Shown here one piece after another: positions 15,176 through 24,213 of a stretch of 64,000 nt of DNA (its first letter is position 1; the number at the start of each line of letters is the position of its first letter). The DNA is from Paenibacillus macerans (GTDB taxonomy: Bacteria; Bacillota; Bacilli; Paenibacillales; Paenibacillaceae), in contig NZ_UGSI01000001.1 of NCBI RefSeq assembly GCF_900454495.1, forward strand, positions 1,922,001-1,986,000. The letters run 5' to 3'. The notes beneath the pieces were generated by a model, which saw nothing but the letters and a program-made list of their open reading frames with translations, was not told the origin of the DNA and made no database searches. Position numbers and translations under genes: made by a program.

Positions 15176-17614
15176 TTATTCCTTAATGAAGAAATCGACG
15201 ATCTCATCGTTTTTGTCGATCGGCGCCAGCGCTTTGCCAATCGATTTCCGGTCGGCGAGCGGCGCGTCTTCCGAACTGAAGTTATGCATTTGGCCTTCCT
15301 TCGTCACCGCCGTAAGCGTCGCCGGCTCTTTGCAGTGAATGCCGCCGACCAGCCGGCTGCCGTTCGGCTTGACCCGCTTGCCTTCCTTGAACTCGAACGT
15401 CTGCACGCCCTTGCCGCCCCGGCTCTGGAGCGGGTAATCGAGCAGCAGGCTGCGTTTGCCGTAGCCGAGGTCGGAAACGACCAGAATTTCGCCTTCCTCG
15501 CCTTCCACCCAAAGGGCGGCGACGACCTCGTCGTCGTCCTTCAGGTTGATGCCGCGCACTCCCGCAGCGACGCGGCCCATCGCATTAACTTCGCTTTCGG
15601 CGAACCGGATCGCCATCCCCTGCTTCGTCAGCAGCACAATTTCCTGCCGTCCCCGGCTTACCGTCACGTTCAGCACCTCATCGCCGTCGCCCAGCTTGCA
15701 GGCCGCCACCGCGCCGGTGCGTTTCGTTTCGTAATCCTTCAGCTCGGTACGCTTCACCTGGCCGCGCTTTGTCACGAATACCAGGGAGAGCTCCGCATCT
15801 TCGTCAAAGCTGCGCAACGGCACGACGCTGACGATCCGGTCTTCCTTGGCCAGCGGAATGACGTTGACCAGCGCCGTCCCGTTGTCCTTCCATTTGAACT
15901 CCGGAATTTGATGGACCGGCAGCAGGAAATACTGTCCCCGCTGCGTGAAGATCAGCAGATTTTGCAGCGTATCGACCTCAAACAGATGTTTGATGTAGTC
16001 GCCTTCCTTCACCCCGGAGCCGTCCCGCTCGCCGCCGGAGCGCGTAAAAGAAAGCATGCTGGTCCGCTTGATATAACCTTCGTTCGAGAGCGTGACGAGC
16101 ACGTCCTCCTGCGCCACCAGCACCTCCAGGTTGACCTTCAGTTCCTCCACTTCGTCCTGGATCACCGAGCGCCGGTCGATTCCGTATTTCTCGCGGATTT
16201 CCAGCAGCTCTTTTCTGATCAGCGCGATCAGCTTCTTGTCGCTCTCCAGAATGCCGCGCAGCACCGTGATTTTCTTCTGGATCTCATCCAGCTCTTTCTG
16301 CAGCGATGTGATTTCCAGATTGGTTAAACGGTACAGCTGCAAGGTCAAAATCGCGTCCGCCTGGCGCTCCGTAAAGCCAAACATCCACTGCAAATTGTTT
16401 TGCGCGTCCTGGCGGTTTTTGGAGGCTTTGATCGCCTCGATCACTTCGTCCAGAATGTTCAGCGCCTTAACGAGGCCTTCGAGCACATGGGCGCGGTCCT
16501 CCAGTTTCTCCAGCTCGTATTGCGTGCGGTAGGTTACGACCTCGCGCTGGTGGGCGATGTAGGCTTCCAGCATCGCCTTAAGGCCAAGCTGGCGCGGCGC
16601 CCGGTTGACGATCGCCACCATGTTGAAATTGTACGTCACCTGCAGATCGGTTTTCTTCAGCAAATAAGCGAGGATTCCCTGCGCATCCGCGTCCTTCTTC
16701 AGCTCCACGACGATGCGCAGCCCGTTCCGGCCGCTTTCGTCGCGGACCTCGGCGATCCCGTCCACCTTTTTCTCCAGCCGGATGTTTTCCATCGCCGACA
16801 CCAGCCGGGATTTCACGACCTGGTAAGGAATTTCCGTGATGACGATCTGCTGCTTGCCGCCGCGCAGCGTTTCGATCTCCGTTTTCGAGCGCAGATAAAT
16901 CCGGCCTTTCCCGGTCTCGTAAGCCTCGCGGATGCCCTCTTCGCCCATGATGATTCCGCCGGTCGGGAAATCCGGGCCTTTGATGAACAAACGGATTTCC
17001 TCCAGCGTCAGCCCCGGCTTTTCCATCAGTGCAATGCAGGCATCGATCACCTCGCGCAGATTGTGCGTCGGGATTTCCGTCGCAAACCCGGCCGAAATGC
17101 CGCTGACCCCGTTGACCAGCAGGTTCGGGAACCGCGACGGCAGCACTACCGGCTCCTTCGCCGTGTTGTCGAAGTTATCCTTGAACGGTACCGTGCGTTT
17201 TTCGATATCGCGCAGCATTTCCATGGCGATCGGCGACAATCTCGCTTCGGTGTAACGCATCGCCGCCGCCGGATCATCGTCCTGGGAGCCCCAGTTGCCG
17301 TGGCCGTCGATCAGGACATGGCCCATCTTCCACGGCTGCGCCATCCGCACCATGCCCTCGTAAATCGAAGAGTCCCCGTGCGGATGGTAATTCCCCATCA
17401 CGTCCCCGACCGTTTTGGCCGATTTGCGGTACGGCTTATCCGGCGTATTGCCGGCATCGTACATCGCGTACAAAATCCGCCGCTGCACCGGCTTCAGCCC
17501 GTCGCGCACATCGGGGATCGCGCGGTCCTGAATAATATATTTGGAATACCGGCCAAAGCGGTCGCCCACAACCTCTTCCAGAAACGCCGGCAAAAAATTT
17601 TCCAGCATGCTCAC
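15176..17614 (-). CDS. parC: DNA topoisomerase IV subunit A
   Basis: An 812-aa type IIA topoisomerase subunit that decatenates daughter chromosomes. Motifs are YSKYIIQDRAIPDVRDGLKP, the quinolone-resistance region YHPHGDSSIYEGMVRMAQ, and AAAMRYTEARLS with the DNA-cleaving tyrosine. The C-terminal part contains beta-pinwheel repeats (for example YIKRTSMLSF and QVKRTELKDY). The GyrA-box QRRGGKG is not present; QSRGGKGVQTF is, as in Bacillus ParC. Start GTG 17614 follows AGGTGA. It is 13 bp downstream of parE and cotranscribed with it. The Ser in HGDSS is the sensitive-type residue. Confidence 0.95.
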   Translation of the reverse strand: MSMLENFLPAFLEEVVGDRFGRYSKYIIQDRAIPDVRDGLKPVQRRILYAMYDAGNTPDKPYRKSAKTVGDVMGNYHPHGDSSIYEGMVRMAQPWKMGHVLIDGHGNWGSQDDDPAAAMRYTEARLSPIAMEMLRDIEKRTVPFKDNFDNTAKEPVVLPSRFPNLLVNGVSGISAGFATEIPTHNLREVIDACIALMEKPGLTLEEIRLFIKGPDFPTGGIIMGEEGIREAYETGKGRIYLRSKTEIETLRGGKQQIVITEIPYQVVKSRLVSAMENIRLEKKVDGIAEVRDESGRNGLRIVVELKKDADAQGILAYLLKKTDLQVTYNFNMVAIVNRAPRQLGLKAMLEAYIAHQREVVTYRTQYELEKLEDRAHVLEGLVKALNILDEVIEAIKASKNRQDAQNNLQWMFGFTERQADAILTLQLYRLTNLEITSLQKELDEIQKKITVLRGILESDKKLIALIRKELLEIREKYGIDRRSVIQDEVEELKVNLEVLVAQEDVLVTLSNEGYIKRTSMLSFTRSGGERDGSGVKEGDYIKHLFEVDTLQNLLIFTQRGQYFLLPVHQIPEFKWKDNGTALVNVIPLAKEDRIVSVVPLRSFDEDAELSLVFVTKRGQVKRTELKDYETKRTGAVAACKLGDGDEVLNVTVSRGRQEIVLLTKQGMAIRFAESEVNAMGRVAAGVRGINLKDDDEVVAALWVEGEEGEILVVSDLGYGKRSLLLDYPLQSRGGKGVQTFEFKEGKRVKPNGSRLVGGIHCKEPATLTAVTKEGQMHNFSSEDAPLADRKSIGKALAPIDKNDEIVDFFIKE

Positions 17615-17627
17615 ATCAATTCACCTT

Positions 17628-19613
17628 CTATTCCTCAAACTCCGTGAAATCCACGTTTTCCACGATCCAGCGCTTGCGCGGATCGACCTTGTCCCCCATC
17701 AGCGTAGACACGCGTCGCTCCGCTTTGGCGGCGTCTTCGATCTGCACCTGCAGCATGGTCCGGGTTTCCGGATTCATCGTCGTTTCCCACAGCTGCTCGG
17801 GGTTCATTTCCCCCAATCCTTTGTAGCGCTGCAGCTCGAAATTTTTGCCGAATTCCTTCAAATAATTTTGCAGCTGTTCGTCGCTCCAGGCGTACCGCAC
17901 CGTCTCCAGCTTGCCGGAACGGCGGGTGATTTTGTACAACGGCGGCTGGGCGATATACACCCGGCCCGCATCGATCAGCGGCTTCATGTACCGGTAAAAG
18001 AACGTCAGCAGCAGCACCTGGATATGCGCTCCGTCCGTATCGGCGTCGGTCATGATGATGATCTTGGAATAATTGCTGTCTTCCACGGCAAATTCCGTCC
18101 CGATCCCCGCGCCGATCGCGTTAATGATCGCCCGGTACTCGTCGTTTTTCAGGATGTCCGCCAGCTTCGCTTTCTCCGGATTCATCGGCTTGCCCTTCAG
18201 CGGCAAGATCGCCTGAATCTTGGAATCGCGTCCCTGCTTCGCCGATCCGCCGGCGGAGTCGCCTTCGACGATAAACAGCTCGGTGCGCGTAAAATCCTTC
18301 GATTGCGCCGGCGTCAGCTTGCCGCCGAGGTTCGAGCTCTCGCTCTTCTTCTTTCCCGAGCGCATTTCGTCGCGCGCCTTCCGCGCCGCTTCCCGCGCCT
18401 TCGAGGCCTGGATCGCTTTTTTGATCAGCGTCTGGGCGACCTGCGGATTCTCCTCGAGGAACAGCGCCATCTTCTCGCTGACGACGGCGTCGACCGCGCT
18501 GCGCGCCGAAGCGCTGCCGAGCTGGTCCTTCGTTTGTCCGACGAACTCGACCTCGGACATCTTCACGCTGATGACGGCCATCATGCCTTCGCGCAAATCG
18601 TTGCCCTCGAGGTTTTTCTCCTTCTCTTTGAGCATGCCGTTCTTTCGCGCATACTCATTCATGACCCGGGTATAAGCCGTTTTGAAGCCCGTTTCGTGCG
18701 TCCCCCCGCCTCTTGTGGGAATCGAGTTTACAAAAGAGGCCAACGTTTCGGTGTAGCCCGAATTATATTGGAGGGCGACCTCCACCTCGATGTCGTCCCG
18801 CTCGGCGTAGAAATGCACGACGTCGTGCAGCACGTCTTTGCCGTCGTTCAGAAACTCGACGAACTGGCTCGCTCCGCCTTCATAAAAAAACTCGTCGAAA
18901 CGGTCGGACCGCTCATCTTTTAACGTTACCTTCAGGCCCGAGTTGAGAAAAGCGATCTCCTGCAAACGTTCCGCGAGCGTATCGTAATTGAGGCCGATCC
19001 CGCCGGTGAACACGCGAATATCCGGCTTGAACGTCACCTTCGTCCCGGTTTTGTTCGTATTGCCGATAACCTCAAGTCCAGTAACCGGTTCGCCGACATG
19101 TTCAATTCCTTTATCGTCGACCCAATATTCAAACCGCATCCGGTGGATTTTGCCCTCCCGGTAAATATGAACTTCCAGCCACTCGGACAACGCATTGGTC
19201 ACCGATGCGCCAACCCCGTGCAAACCGCCGGACTTCTTGTAACCCGCCCCGCCGAATTTTCCGCCGGCATGCAGTATCGTATAAACGACCTGCGGCGTAG
19301 GAATGCCGGTTTTGTGCATCCCGGTCGGGATGCCGCGCCCGTTGTCGACAACGGTCACCGAGCCGTCCTTATGCAGGGTAATGTCGATTTTGGAGCAAAA
19401 CTTGGCCAGATGCTCGTCGACGGCATTATCCACTATCTCCCATACCAAATGATGAAGACCCGACGAGCTCGTACTGCCAATGTACATACCTGGCCGTTTG
19501 CGTACCGCGACAAGCCCTTCGAGCACTTGAATGTCGTCCGCGTCGTATCCCGAAGACGGCTTGCCGGAATTCGGTCCGGCGACGTCCTCGAACAAATCGA
19601 TTTGTTCCGCCAT
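17628..19613 (-). CDS. parE: DNA topoisomerase IV subunit B
   Basis: A 661-aa GHKL-type ATPase subunit partnering ParC. It shows EGLVAVRKRPGMYIGST, EIVDNAVDEHLA, DNGRGIPTGMHKTG and GGLHGVGASVTNALS (ATP-lid) in the N-terminal half. The TOPRIM domain follows with EGDSAGGSAKQGRDSKIQAI, ADTDGAHIQVLLLTFF and RYKGLGEMNPEQLWETTM. The start ATG 19613 has AAAGGGGGAGCG upstream. Length is as in other Firmicutes. The parE-parC order and short spacing are standard. Confidence 0.96.
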   Translation of the reverse strand: MAEQIDLFEDVAGPNSGKPSSGYDADDIQVLEGLVAVRKRPGMYIGSTSSSGLHHLVWEIVDNAVDEHLAKFCSKIDITLHKDGSVTVVDNGRGIPTGMHKTGIPTPQVVYTILHAGGKFGGAGYKKSGGLHGVGASVTNALSEWLEVHIYREGKIHRMRFEYWVDDKGIEHVGEPVTGLEVIGNTNKTGTKVTFKPDIRVFTGGIGLNYDTLAERLQEIAFLNSGLKVTLKDERSDRFDEFFYEGGASQFVEFLNDGKDVLHDVVHFYAERDDIEVEVALQYNSGYTETLASFVNSIPTRGGGTHETGFKTAYTRVMNEYARKNGMLKEKEKNLEGNDLREGMMAVISVKMSEVEFVGQTKDQLGSASARSAVDAVVSEKMALFLEENPQVAQTLIKKAIQASKAREAARKARDEMRSGKKKSESSNLGGKLTPAQSKDFTRTELFIVEGDSAGGSAKQGRDSKIQAILPLKGKPMNPEKAKLADILKNDEYRAIINAIGAGIGTEFAVEDSNYSKIIIMTDADTDGAHIQVLLLTFFYRYMKPLIDAGRVYIAQPPLYKITRRSGKLETVRYAWSDEQLQNYLKEFGKNFELQRYKGLGEMNPEQLWETTMNPETRTMLQVQIEDAAKAERRVSTLMGDKVDPRKRWIVENVDFTEFEE

Positions 19614-19752
19614 TCACGCTCCCCCTTTAACTTCTTTATGTAATCTTCTTTTAAGATCAACTTCATGATATTCTTCGTGATCAAAAGATGACTTTCTGAA
19701 CTGCCTCTTAATGCATGAAATGCAAACAGATGTTTTGTGGTCCTTGTCCATT

Positions 19753-20742
19753 TTAATTCAACATATCCTGTTTCGTAAAGACGAGGAATGAAACTAGGAG
19801 CGCCGCGCCCCCCCAAACGGCAAGTACAATCAGTGAAAATCCGAGCGTCATTCCTTCGATCGGCGCCGGCGTCCCCGACAAATAATTCGTTAAGCCAAGG
19901 TTGACCATAAACAGATATTTGGCGCTCGTCCAGGCGGAAGCCATGTTGGATAAAATGTTCCCGGCGATCAGCGCCGCCATCATAATGACGATGCTCGCCG
20001 AAGTGCTACGGACCAGCACCGACACCATAAACGCCAGACAAGCGACCACGACGCTGACGAACCAGATTAATCCGGTCTGCATGAGGATATATTGCCACTG
20101 CGGCACCGCGTGTACTCCCGAGATGTCCACCTCCGCGCCGTGCAGCTGAAACCCGGTAAATACGGGCATGGTAAGCCCGGCGTATCCGAAAAACAAGCCG
20201 GAGATCAGATAGCAGATGACGCAGGTCGCCACGATGATCAGCGACACGAACATCAGCAGGGCAATCAGTTTGCCGAGCAGGATTTTCCAGCGGCGGATCG
20301 GCCGGGTGAGCAGCATTTTAATCGTCCCGCTGGTTCGCTCCGAGGACACGATATCCGACCCGACGCCCATAATCAGCAGCGGAATGAACAGGGTCGCGGC
20401 GTTGTCCAGAAATTCCCGGGTAAACGTCACCCCGCCGGGCTGCTGCGGATTTACGTCATGCTCCAAATAATATTTCATCTGCTGAATATAGATTTGCCGA
20501 TATTTTTTCCACTCCTCCGGCACCCGGTCGCTGCCCAGCGAGTTTTGGTTGTCCGTAATCGCCTGCTGCACTTCCCGGCGCCAGTCGCTGCCGTATTTCT
20601 CCCGCTTCTCCATGGACTCGCGCAGCTGCGCGTAAGCAAACATCGGCACCAGGACGAGCAGAACGAGCAAAATAACATAAAACCGCTTTTTACGGATCAT
20701 CTTGATCGTTTCATTTTTCACCAAAGGAAGAATGTTATTCAA
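19753..20742 (-). CDS. ABC-2-type transporter permease
   Basis: A membrane protein of about 329 aa. It overlaps the end of the upstream ATPase gene. TTG 20742 is favoured because GGAAGGTGAG lies just before it; GTG 20751 would sit on that site. One helix near residues 20-40 is followed by a soluble extracytoplasmic loop rich in charged residues (to about 120). About five further helices follow, with the ABC-2 motif SSERTSGTIKMLLTRPIRRWKILLGK (positions about 135-160) split here across the first cytoplasmic loop. With the upstream ATPase it forms an exporter of the NatAB/BcrAB style. The substrate is unknown. Confidence 0.85.
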   Translation of the reverse strand: MNNILPLVKNETIKMIRKKRFYVILLVLLVLVPMFAYAQLRESMEKREKYGSDWRREVQQAITDNQNSLGSDRVPEEWKKYRQIYIQQMKYYLEHDVNPQQPGGVTFTREFLDNAATLFIPLLIMGVGSDIVSSERTSGTIKMLLTRPIRRWKILLGKLIALLMFVSLIIVATCVICYLISGLFFGYAGLTMPVFTGFQLHGAEVDISGVHAVPQWQYILMQTGLIWFVSVVVACLAFMVSVLVRSTSASIVIMMAALIAGNILSNMASAWTSAKYLFMVNLGLTNYLSGTPAPIEGMTLGFSLIVLAVWGGAALLVSFLVFTKQDMLN

Positions 20743-21718
20743 AGCTCTCACCTTCCGTCATTTGCAAAAACAGCTGCTCCAGCGTCGGATTGACCTTTTG
20801 TACGGCCCGGACCCGCACTCCTTCCCGCACCAATAAAGGCACAAGCTCAGCTGACTTCTCCGGCTGCATCCGGGTGACCAGGGCCGACTTCCCGATCCCC
20901 GCGATAATGGCGTCGTCGAGCACATGCTCGGCTTCCTCGAAAATATCGACCCCGGCTGCGCGCAGCAGCTTTGCCCCCCGCTCGCGCGGTTCAAGCTCCC
21001 AGACGACATAGTTGGTGCTTTCCTGAATCAATTCTTCGACTTTGCCGACCGTCAGCACGCGGCCCCGGCTAATGATCGCCACCCGGTCGCACAACAGCTG
21101 AATTTCGCTCAGCAAATGGCTGGACACGAACACGGCCAATCCTTCCGCCGCCAACCGCCGGATAAAATCGCGCATCTCTTTGATCCCTTTAGGATCCAGC
21201 CCGTTGGTCGGTTCATCCAAGATAAGCAGCTTCGGCCGCCCCAGCAAAGCCTGGGCGATCCCCAGCCGCTGCCGCATCCCCAGCGAATAGGTCTTCACCT
21301 TATCATTGATCCGCCCGTCCAAACCGACGATGCGAACTACCTCGCCGATCCGCCCTGCGTCTACGCCCGGCAACATCCGGGCAAATTGCTCCAGGTTTTC
21401 CCGGCCTGTCAAATAGGAATAAACCTCCGGATTCTCCACAATGGAGCCGACATACCGCAGCGCGAGCTCAGGCTCCCGCTGCACGTCGTATCCGCAGATG
21501 GAAACTTGGCCTGCGGTCGGACGAATCAGGTCGACCAGCATGCGGATCGTCGTCGTTTTCCCGGCGCCGTTCGGACCGAGAAAACCAAAAATCTCCCCCT
21601 CTTTAATGTCGAACGTTACCTCATGAACAATCCATTTGCGGCGGATTTTTTTCTTAAGACCCCGTACCGACAGGACCACTTGCCGCTCATCCAACGCCGC
21701 TTCCCGATGCTGTGCCAT
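20735..21718 (-). CDS. ABC-2-type transporter ATP-binding protein
   Basis: A 327-aa ATPase. Start ATG 21718 follows GAAGGGGGC; the open frame further upstream overlaps the preceding gene in another frame and is not coding. Walker A GPNGAGKTT, signature YSLGMRQRLGIAQ, Walker B LLILDEPTNGLDP and switch HL in SSHLLSEI are all intact. The C-terminal domain (about 220-327) resembles those of bacitracin/lantibiotic-type exporters. It overlaps the permease gene by 8 bp, and a GDSL hydrolase gene precedes it by 28 bp, so the three are probably one operon. Confidence 0.9.
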   Translation of the reverse strand: MAQHREAALDERQVVLSVRGLKKKIRRKWIVHEVTFDIKEGEIFGFLGPNGAGKTTTIRMLVDLIRPTAGQVSICGYDVQREPELALRYVGSIVENPEVYSYLTGRENLEQFARMLPGVDAGRIGEVVRIVGLDGRINDKVKTYSLGMRQRLGIAQALLGRPKLLILDEPTNGLDPKGIKEMRDFIRRLAAEGLAVFVSSHLLSEIQLLCDRVAIISRGRVLTVGKVEELIQESTNYVVWELEPRERGAKLLRAAGVDIFEEAEHVLDDAIIAGIGKSALVTRMQPEKSAELVPLLVREGVRVRAVQKVNPTLEQLFLQMTEGESFE

Positions 21719-21746
21719 CGCAGTAGCCCCCTTCGTTGATGTCCGT

Positions 21747-22553
21747 TTATTTTTGCCCGATGCTCTGCACGATCCGTGCGGCGATCGCCTCATAGCCGTC
21801 TCCGTTGGGATGAAAATGGTCGCTCGACAAATACCGGGCCGAGTTGTGCGTAAATAAATCATAGGTTGGAATCACCAAAGTTCCATTATAGGGAGCCAAC
21901 GCTTTTAGCGCCATCTCATTCCAGCGCATAACCGCGTCGTCTCCAAGCTCGCGCATCTCCTTCAGGTCGGAAAACGGGTTGTACAGGCTGACATAAACCA
22001 ACGTGGCCTGCGGGTTGATTTCATGCAGCTTCCCTACCGCCTCCCGGAAGAAATCCGACGCTTTCGAGATCGAGGCATGCAGTTCCGACGGCGTGGGCAG
22101 TTGTTCCCCCGAGGTCAGTTGCTCCGCCCCATTAAACAGATCGTTGCCGCCTATGGACAGCAGGATGATCCCCGACTGTCCCAGCGCGTACCTTACGCCC
22201 TGATCGTCCAGCGACGCAAGCAGTTCCTCCGTCGACATCCCATTGATCCCGAGATTGTTGATGAGCATGGAGGATGTCCCTTGCTGCTTCAGCAATTCCA
22301 CCGTTCTGCGGGCAAATCCGTTCCCGGTATCGTCACCGGTGCCCTTCGCCAGCGAATCCCCGATGGCCGTCACATCCCAGCTTCCGGCTGCGGCGGGCTG
22401 CTCCGTTTTAGGCGGCACAGCGCTTTCGGGGCCGTTCAAAAACGCCGGCTGGGCGATATCCAATACGGCAAAAAGGAAACCGGACAGCAGCAGCAACGTC
22501 GATATGGCGGAAAAAAGTCCGGCGACCCGCCAAATCCGAGAACTCGATCCCAT
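21747..22553 (-). CDS. SGNH/GDSL-family hydrolase, membrane-anchored
   Basis: A 268-aa protein starting at ATG 22553 after GGAGGAAGGATATC; ATG 22580 is an alternative. A single N-terminal helix (AGLFSAISTLLLLSGFLF) anchors it outside the membrane. The lipase/esterase blocks are VTAIGDSLAKGTG (catalytic Ser), NLGINGMST, LLSIGGNDLF (oxyanion Asn) and DHFHPNGDGYEAIA (catalytic Asp and His). It resembles B. subtilis YpmR/LipC-type extracellular hydrolases acting on lipids or acylated cell-wall polymers. It is first gene of an operon with an ABC-2 exporter, so the exported molecule might be its substrate. That link is inference. Confidence 0.88.
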   Translation of the reverse strand: MGSSSRIWRVAGLFSAISTLLLLSGFLFAVLDIAQPAFLNGPESAVPPKTEQPAAAGSWDVTAIGDSLAKGTGDDTGNGFARRTVELLKQQGTSSMLINNLGINGMSTEELLASLDDQGVRYALGQSGIILLSIGGNDLFNGAEQLTSGEQLPTPSELHASISKASDFFREAVGKLHEINPQATLVYVSLYNPFSDLKEMRELGDDAVMRWNEMALKALAPYNGTLVIPTYDLFTHNSARYLSSDHFHPNGDGYEAIAARIVQSIGQK

Positions 22554-22773
22554 CGATATCCTTCCTCCCGTTTTCGTCATATTCCGTTATTTTAACCTAT
22601 CCAACTTATGTAAATAACATAAAACTTCTTGTTGGAAGATGCAAATGACCGCGGATCAACATTTATTTTATTTATTTCGAAAAGTATTTTGAGCCTCCAA
22701 CATGGCTAGAGCCGCTGTGCCTTTCCGTTCAACATCACAGGAAAAGCAAAGCTATGGGTCCCCATTCGGCGAT

Positions 22774-22802
22774 AAAAAAACTGCCGAGATTATACTCGGC
22801 AG
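22774..22802 (-). terminator. Rho-independent terminator after the DUF4178 gene
   Basis: CTGCCGAG/CTCGGCAG stem (22781-22802) followed on the minus strand by TTTTTTT. A second small hairpin with GGCAGTGC arms lies between it and the stop codon. Confidence 0.88.
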
Positions 22803-22850
22803 TCTGGGCAGTGCCTCGCGCACTGCCTGAATTTATGCCTGCTTTAGCCT

Positions 22851-23357
22851 CTAACTGCCTCGAATGACCTTCACGTCGGCCGGAATCACTTTGGTTCCTT
22901 CATACAGCATAAACCGCCCGTTTTGCCATTCGATGCGCAGCAGCTTCCCGTCGTCGGACTGGTACTGCCAGACATGCTGCTCGCCGCCCTGCATAAAAGG
23001 GGTTCTGCCGACGACCGCAACGTATCCGCCGTACTCCTCCTCAAGATGATACAGGGTGCCGTCCAGCTCCATTTGCCCCGGGACCTCCGACGGATCGTCG
23101 AGGCGACCGTCAATCGGCAGATAGAGCTGATATTGCAGCGTCTCACGCTCCTCGATGAGCAGGTAGCCGATCCGGCTGCCGTCCTGCAGCGTCAAAACGA
23201 CGGCGTTGCGGCTGCGGTTGTTTACCCGCCCGGTCACTTCATAAGATACGAGCGAAACCTCGCAAATATCTCCCGGAGCCAGCGACAGCATGCTTTTCTC
23301 CGCCAGCGGCGGCTCCGGCTTGGCGAACAGATTGCCGATTCTCTTCCAAACGCTCAT
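22851..23357 (-). CDS. DUF4178-type protein partnered with PspA
   Basis: A 168-aa soluble, beta-rich protein. The N-terminus MSVWKRIGNLFAKPEPP is amphipathic and basic. It continues with LAPGDICEVSLVSYEVTGRV, and YLLIEERETLQYQLYLPI fits the DUF4178 fold. The gene lies 34 bp downstream of the PspA gene in the same direction and shares its terminator. In many Bacilli and Actinobacteria DUF4178 proteins accompany PspA/IM30 homologues in membrane-stress or membrane-remodelling modules. The molecular role is unknown. Start ATG 23357 has a modest site (TGAGGC) upstream. Confidence 0.75.
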   Translation of the reverse strand: MSVWKRIGNLFAKPEPPLAEKSMLSLAPGDICEVSLVSYEVTGRVNNRSRNAVVLTLQDGSRIGYLLIEERETLQYQLYLPIDGRLDDPSEVPGQMELDGTLYHLEEEYGGYVAVVGRTPFMQGGEQHVWQYQSDDGKLLRIEWQNGRFMLYEGTKVIPADVKVIRGS

Positions 23358-23391
23358 CTTCGGTCAAGCCTCACTTCTTGGTTCGTCGTCG

Positions 23392-24063
23392 TTATTTCTT
23401 GTCCTCGTATTGCTTCATCAAAGCGGCCAATTCCGCTTCTACCTCGCTGTCTTTGTTCAGGCTGGCGAATTCCTCGTCCAGGGACTTGCCTTTCGAGGCC
23501 AGCTCGTTGCTGGCTTCCGCCTGCGCTTCCATCTGCAGCATTTTTTCTTCCATCCGCTTCAGGCCGCTGGCCGCAGTGTCCGAATTAAAACCGCCGATCG
23601 CCTTGTTGATTTCGTTCTGGGCTTTGGCCGCGTTATAACGCGCCACCAGCGTTTCGCGTTTATTTTTCATTTCCGTCAACTGTTTGCGCATTTCGTCCAG
23701 CTTGGCGCGGAGATTGTCGGCCGCCGCTTTGTTTTGCTCATAGCTGGCTTTGTATTCCGCCGCCTTCGCTTCGGCCGCTTTCTTCTCTTCCAGGGCGCGG
23801 CGGGCCAAATCGACGTTTTGCGCCTGGGCCGCCGTGTGGGCTTGCTGGGTACGTTTTTCGACGAGCGCCTGCTGCTCTTCATACAAGCCTTTGAATTTCT
23901 TTTCGATGGCGATTTGCGCGGCTACCGCTTTTTCCGCATCCTCCAGGTCCTCCTGCATGTCACGGATATATTGGTCCGTCAGTTTGACCGGATCTTCCGC
24001 CTTGTCGATCAGAGCGTTAATATTGGACATCGTCAAGTCGCGCAATCTTTTAAAAATCGACAT
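23392..24063 (-). CDS. pspA: PspA/IM30-family membrane-stress protein
   Basis: A 223-aa, almost wholly alpha-helical coiled-coil protein. The N-terminal amphipathic helix MSIFKRLRDLTMSNINALID and EDPVKLTDQYIRDMQEDL are characteristic of PspA/LiaH/Vipp1. The long hairpin (about 25-185) assembles into ESCRT-III-like rods or rings that stabilise stressed membranes. Start ATG 24063 has GGGGAGGAAATT upstream. It is first of a two-gene unit with a DUF4178 protein. No phage-shock-type or LiaRS regulator lies next to it. Confidence 0.92.
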   Translation of the reverse strand: MSIFKRLRDLTMSNINALIDKAEDPVKLTDQYIRDMQEDLEDAEKAVAAQIAIEKKFKGLYEEQQALVEKRTQQAHTAAQAQNVDLARRALEEKKAAEAKAAEYKASYEQNKAAADNLRAKLDEMRKQLTEMKNKRETLVARYNAAKAQNEINKAIGGFNSDTAASGLKRMEEKMLQMEAQAEASNELASKGKSLDEEFASLNKDSEVEAELAALMKQYEDKK

Positions 24064-24163
24064 GGTTAAATTTCCTCCCCAAATGGTTTTGCTTGCTTGA
24101 TTAATGTTTACGTAGGGCGAAGGAGGAAGGTTTCGCGTTTATTAAAAATTTTTAGCACAGGGA

Positions 24164-24195
24164 TGAAAAAGCCGCCAGAGCGACAGCTCCGACGG
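24164..24195 (-). terminator. Rho-independent terminator of the gldA-dhaK operon
   Basis: CCGTCGGAGC/GCTCTGGCGG stem (24172-24195 on the plus strand) with a four-base loop, followed by TTTTT on the minus strand. Confidence 0.82.
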
Positions 24196-24213
24196 TCTTG
24201 TTTCGGCAAAACT

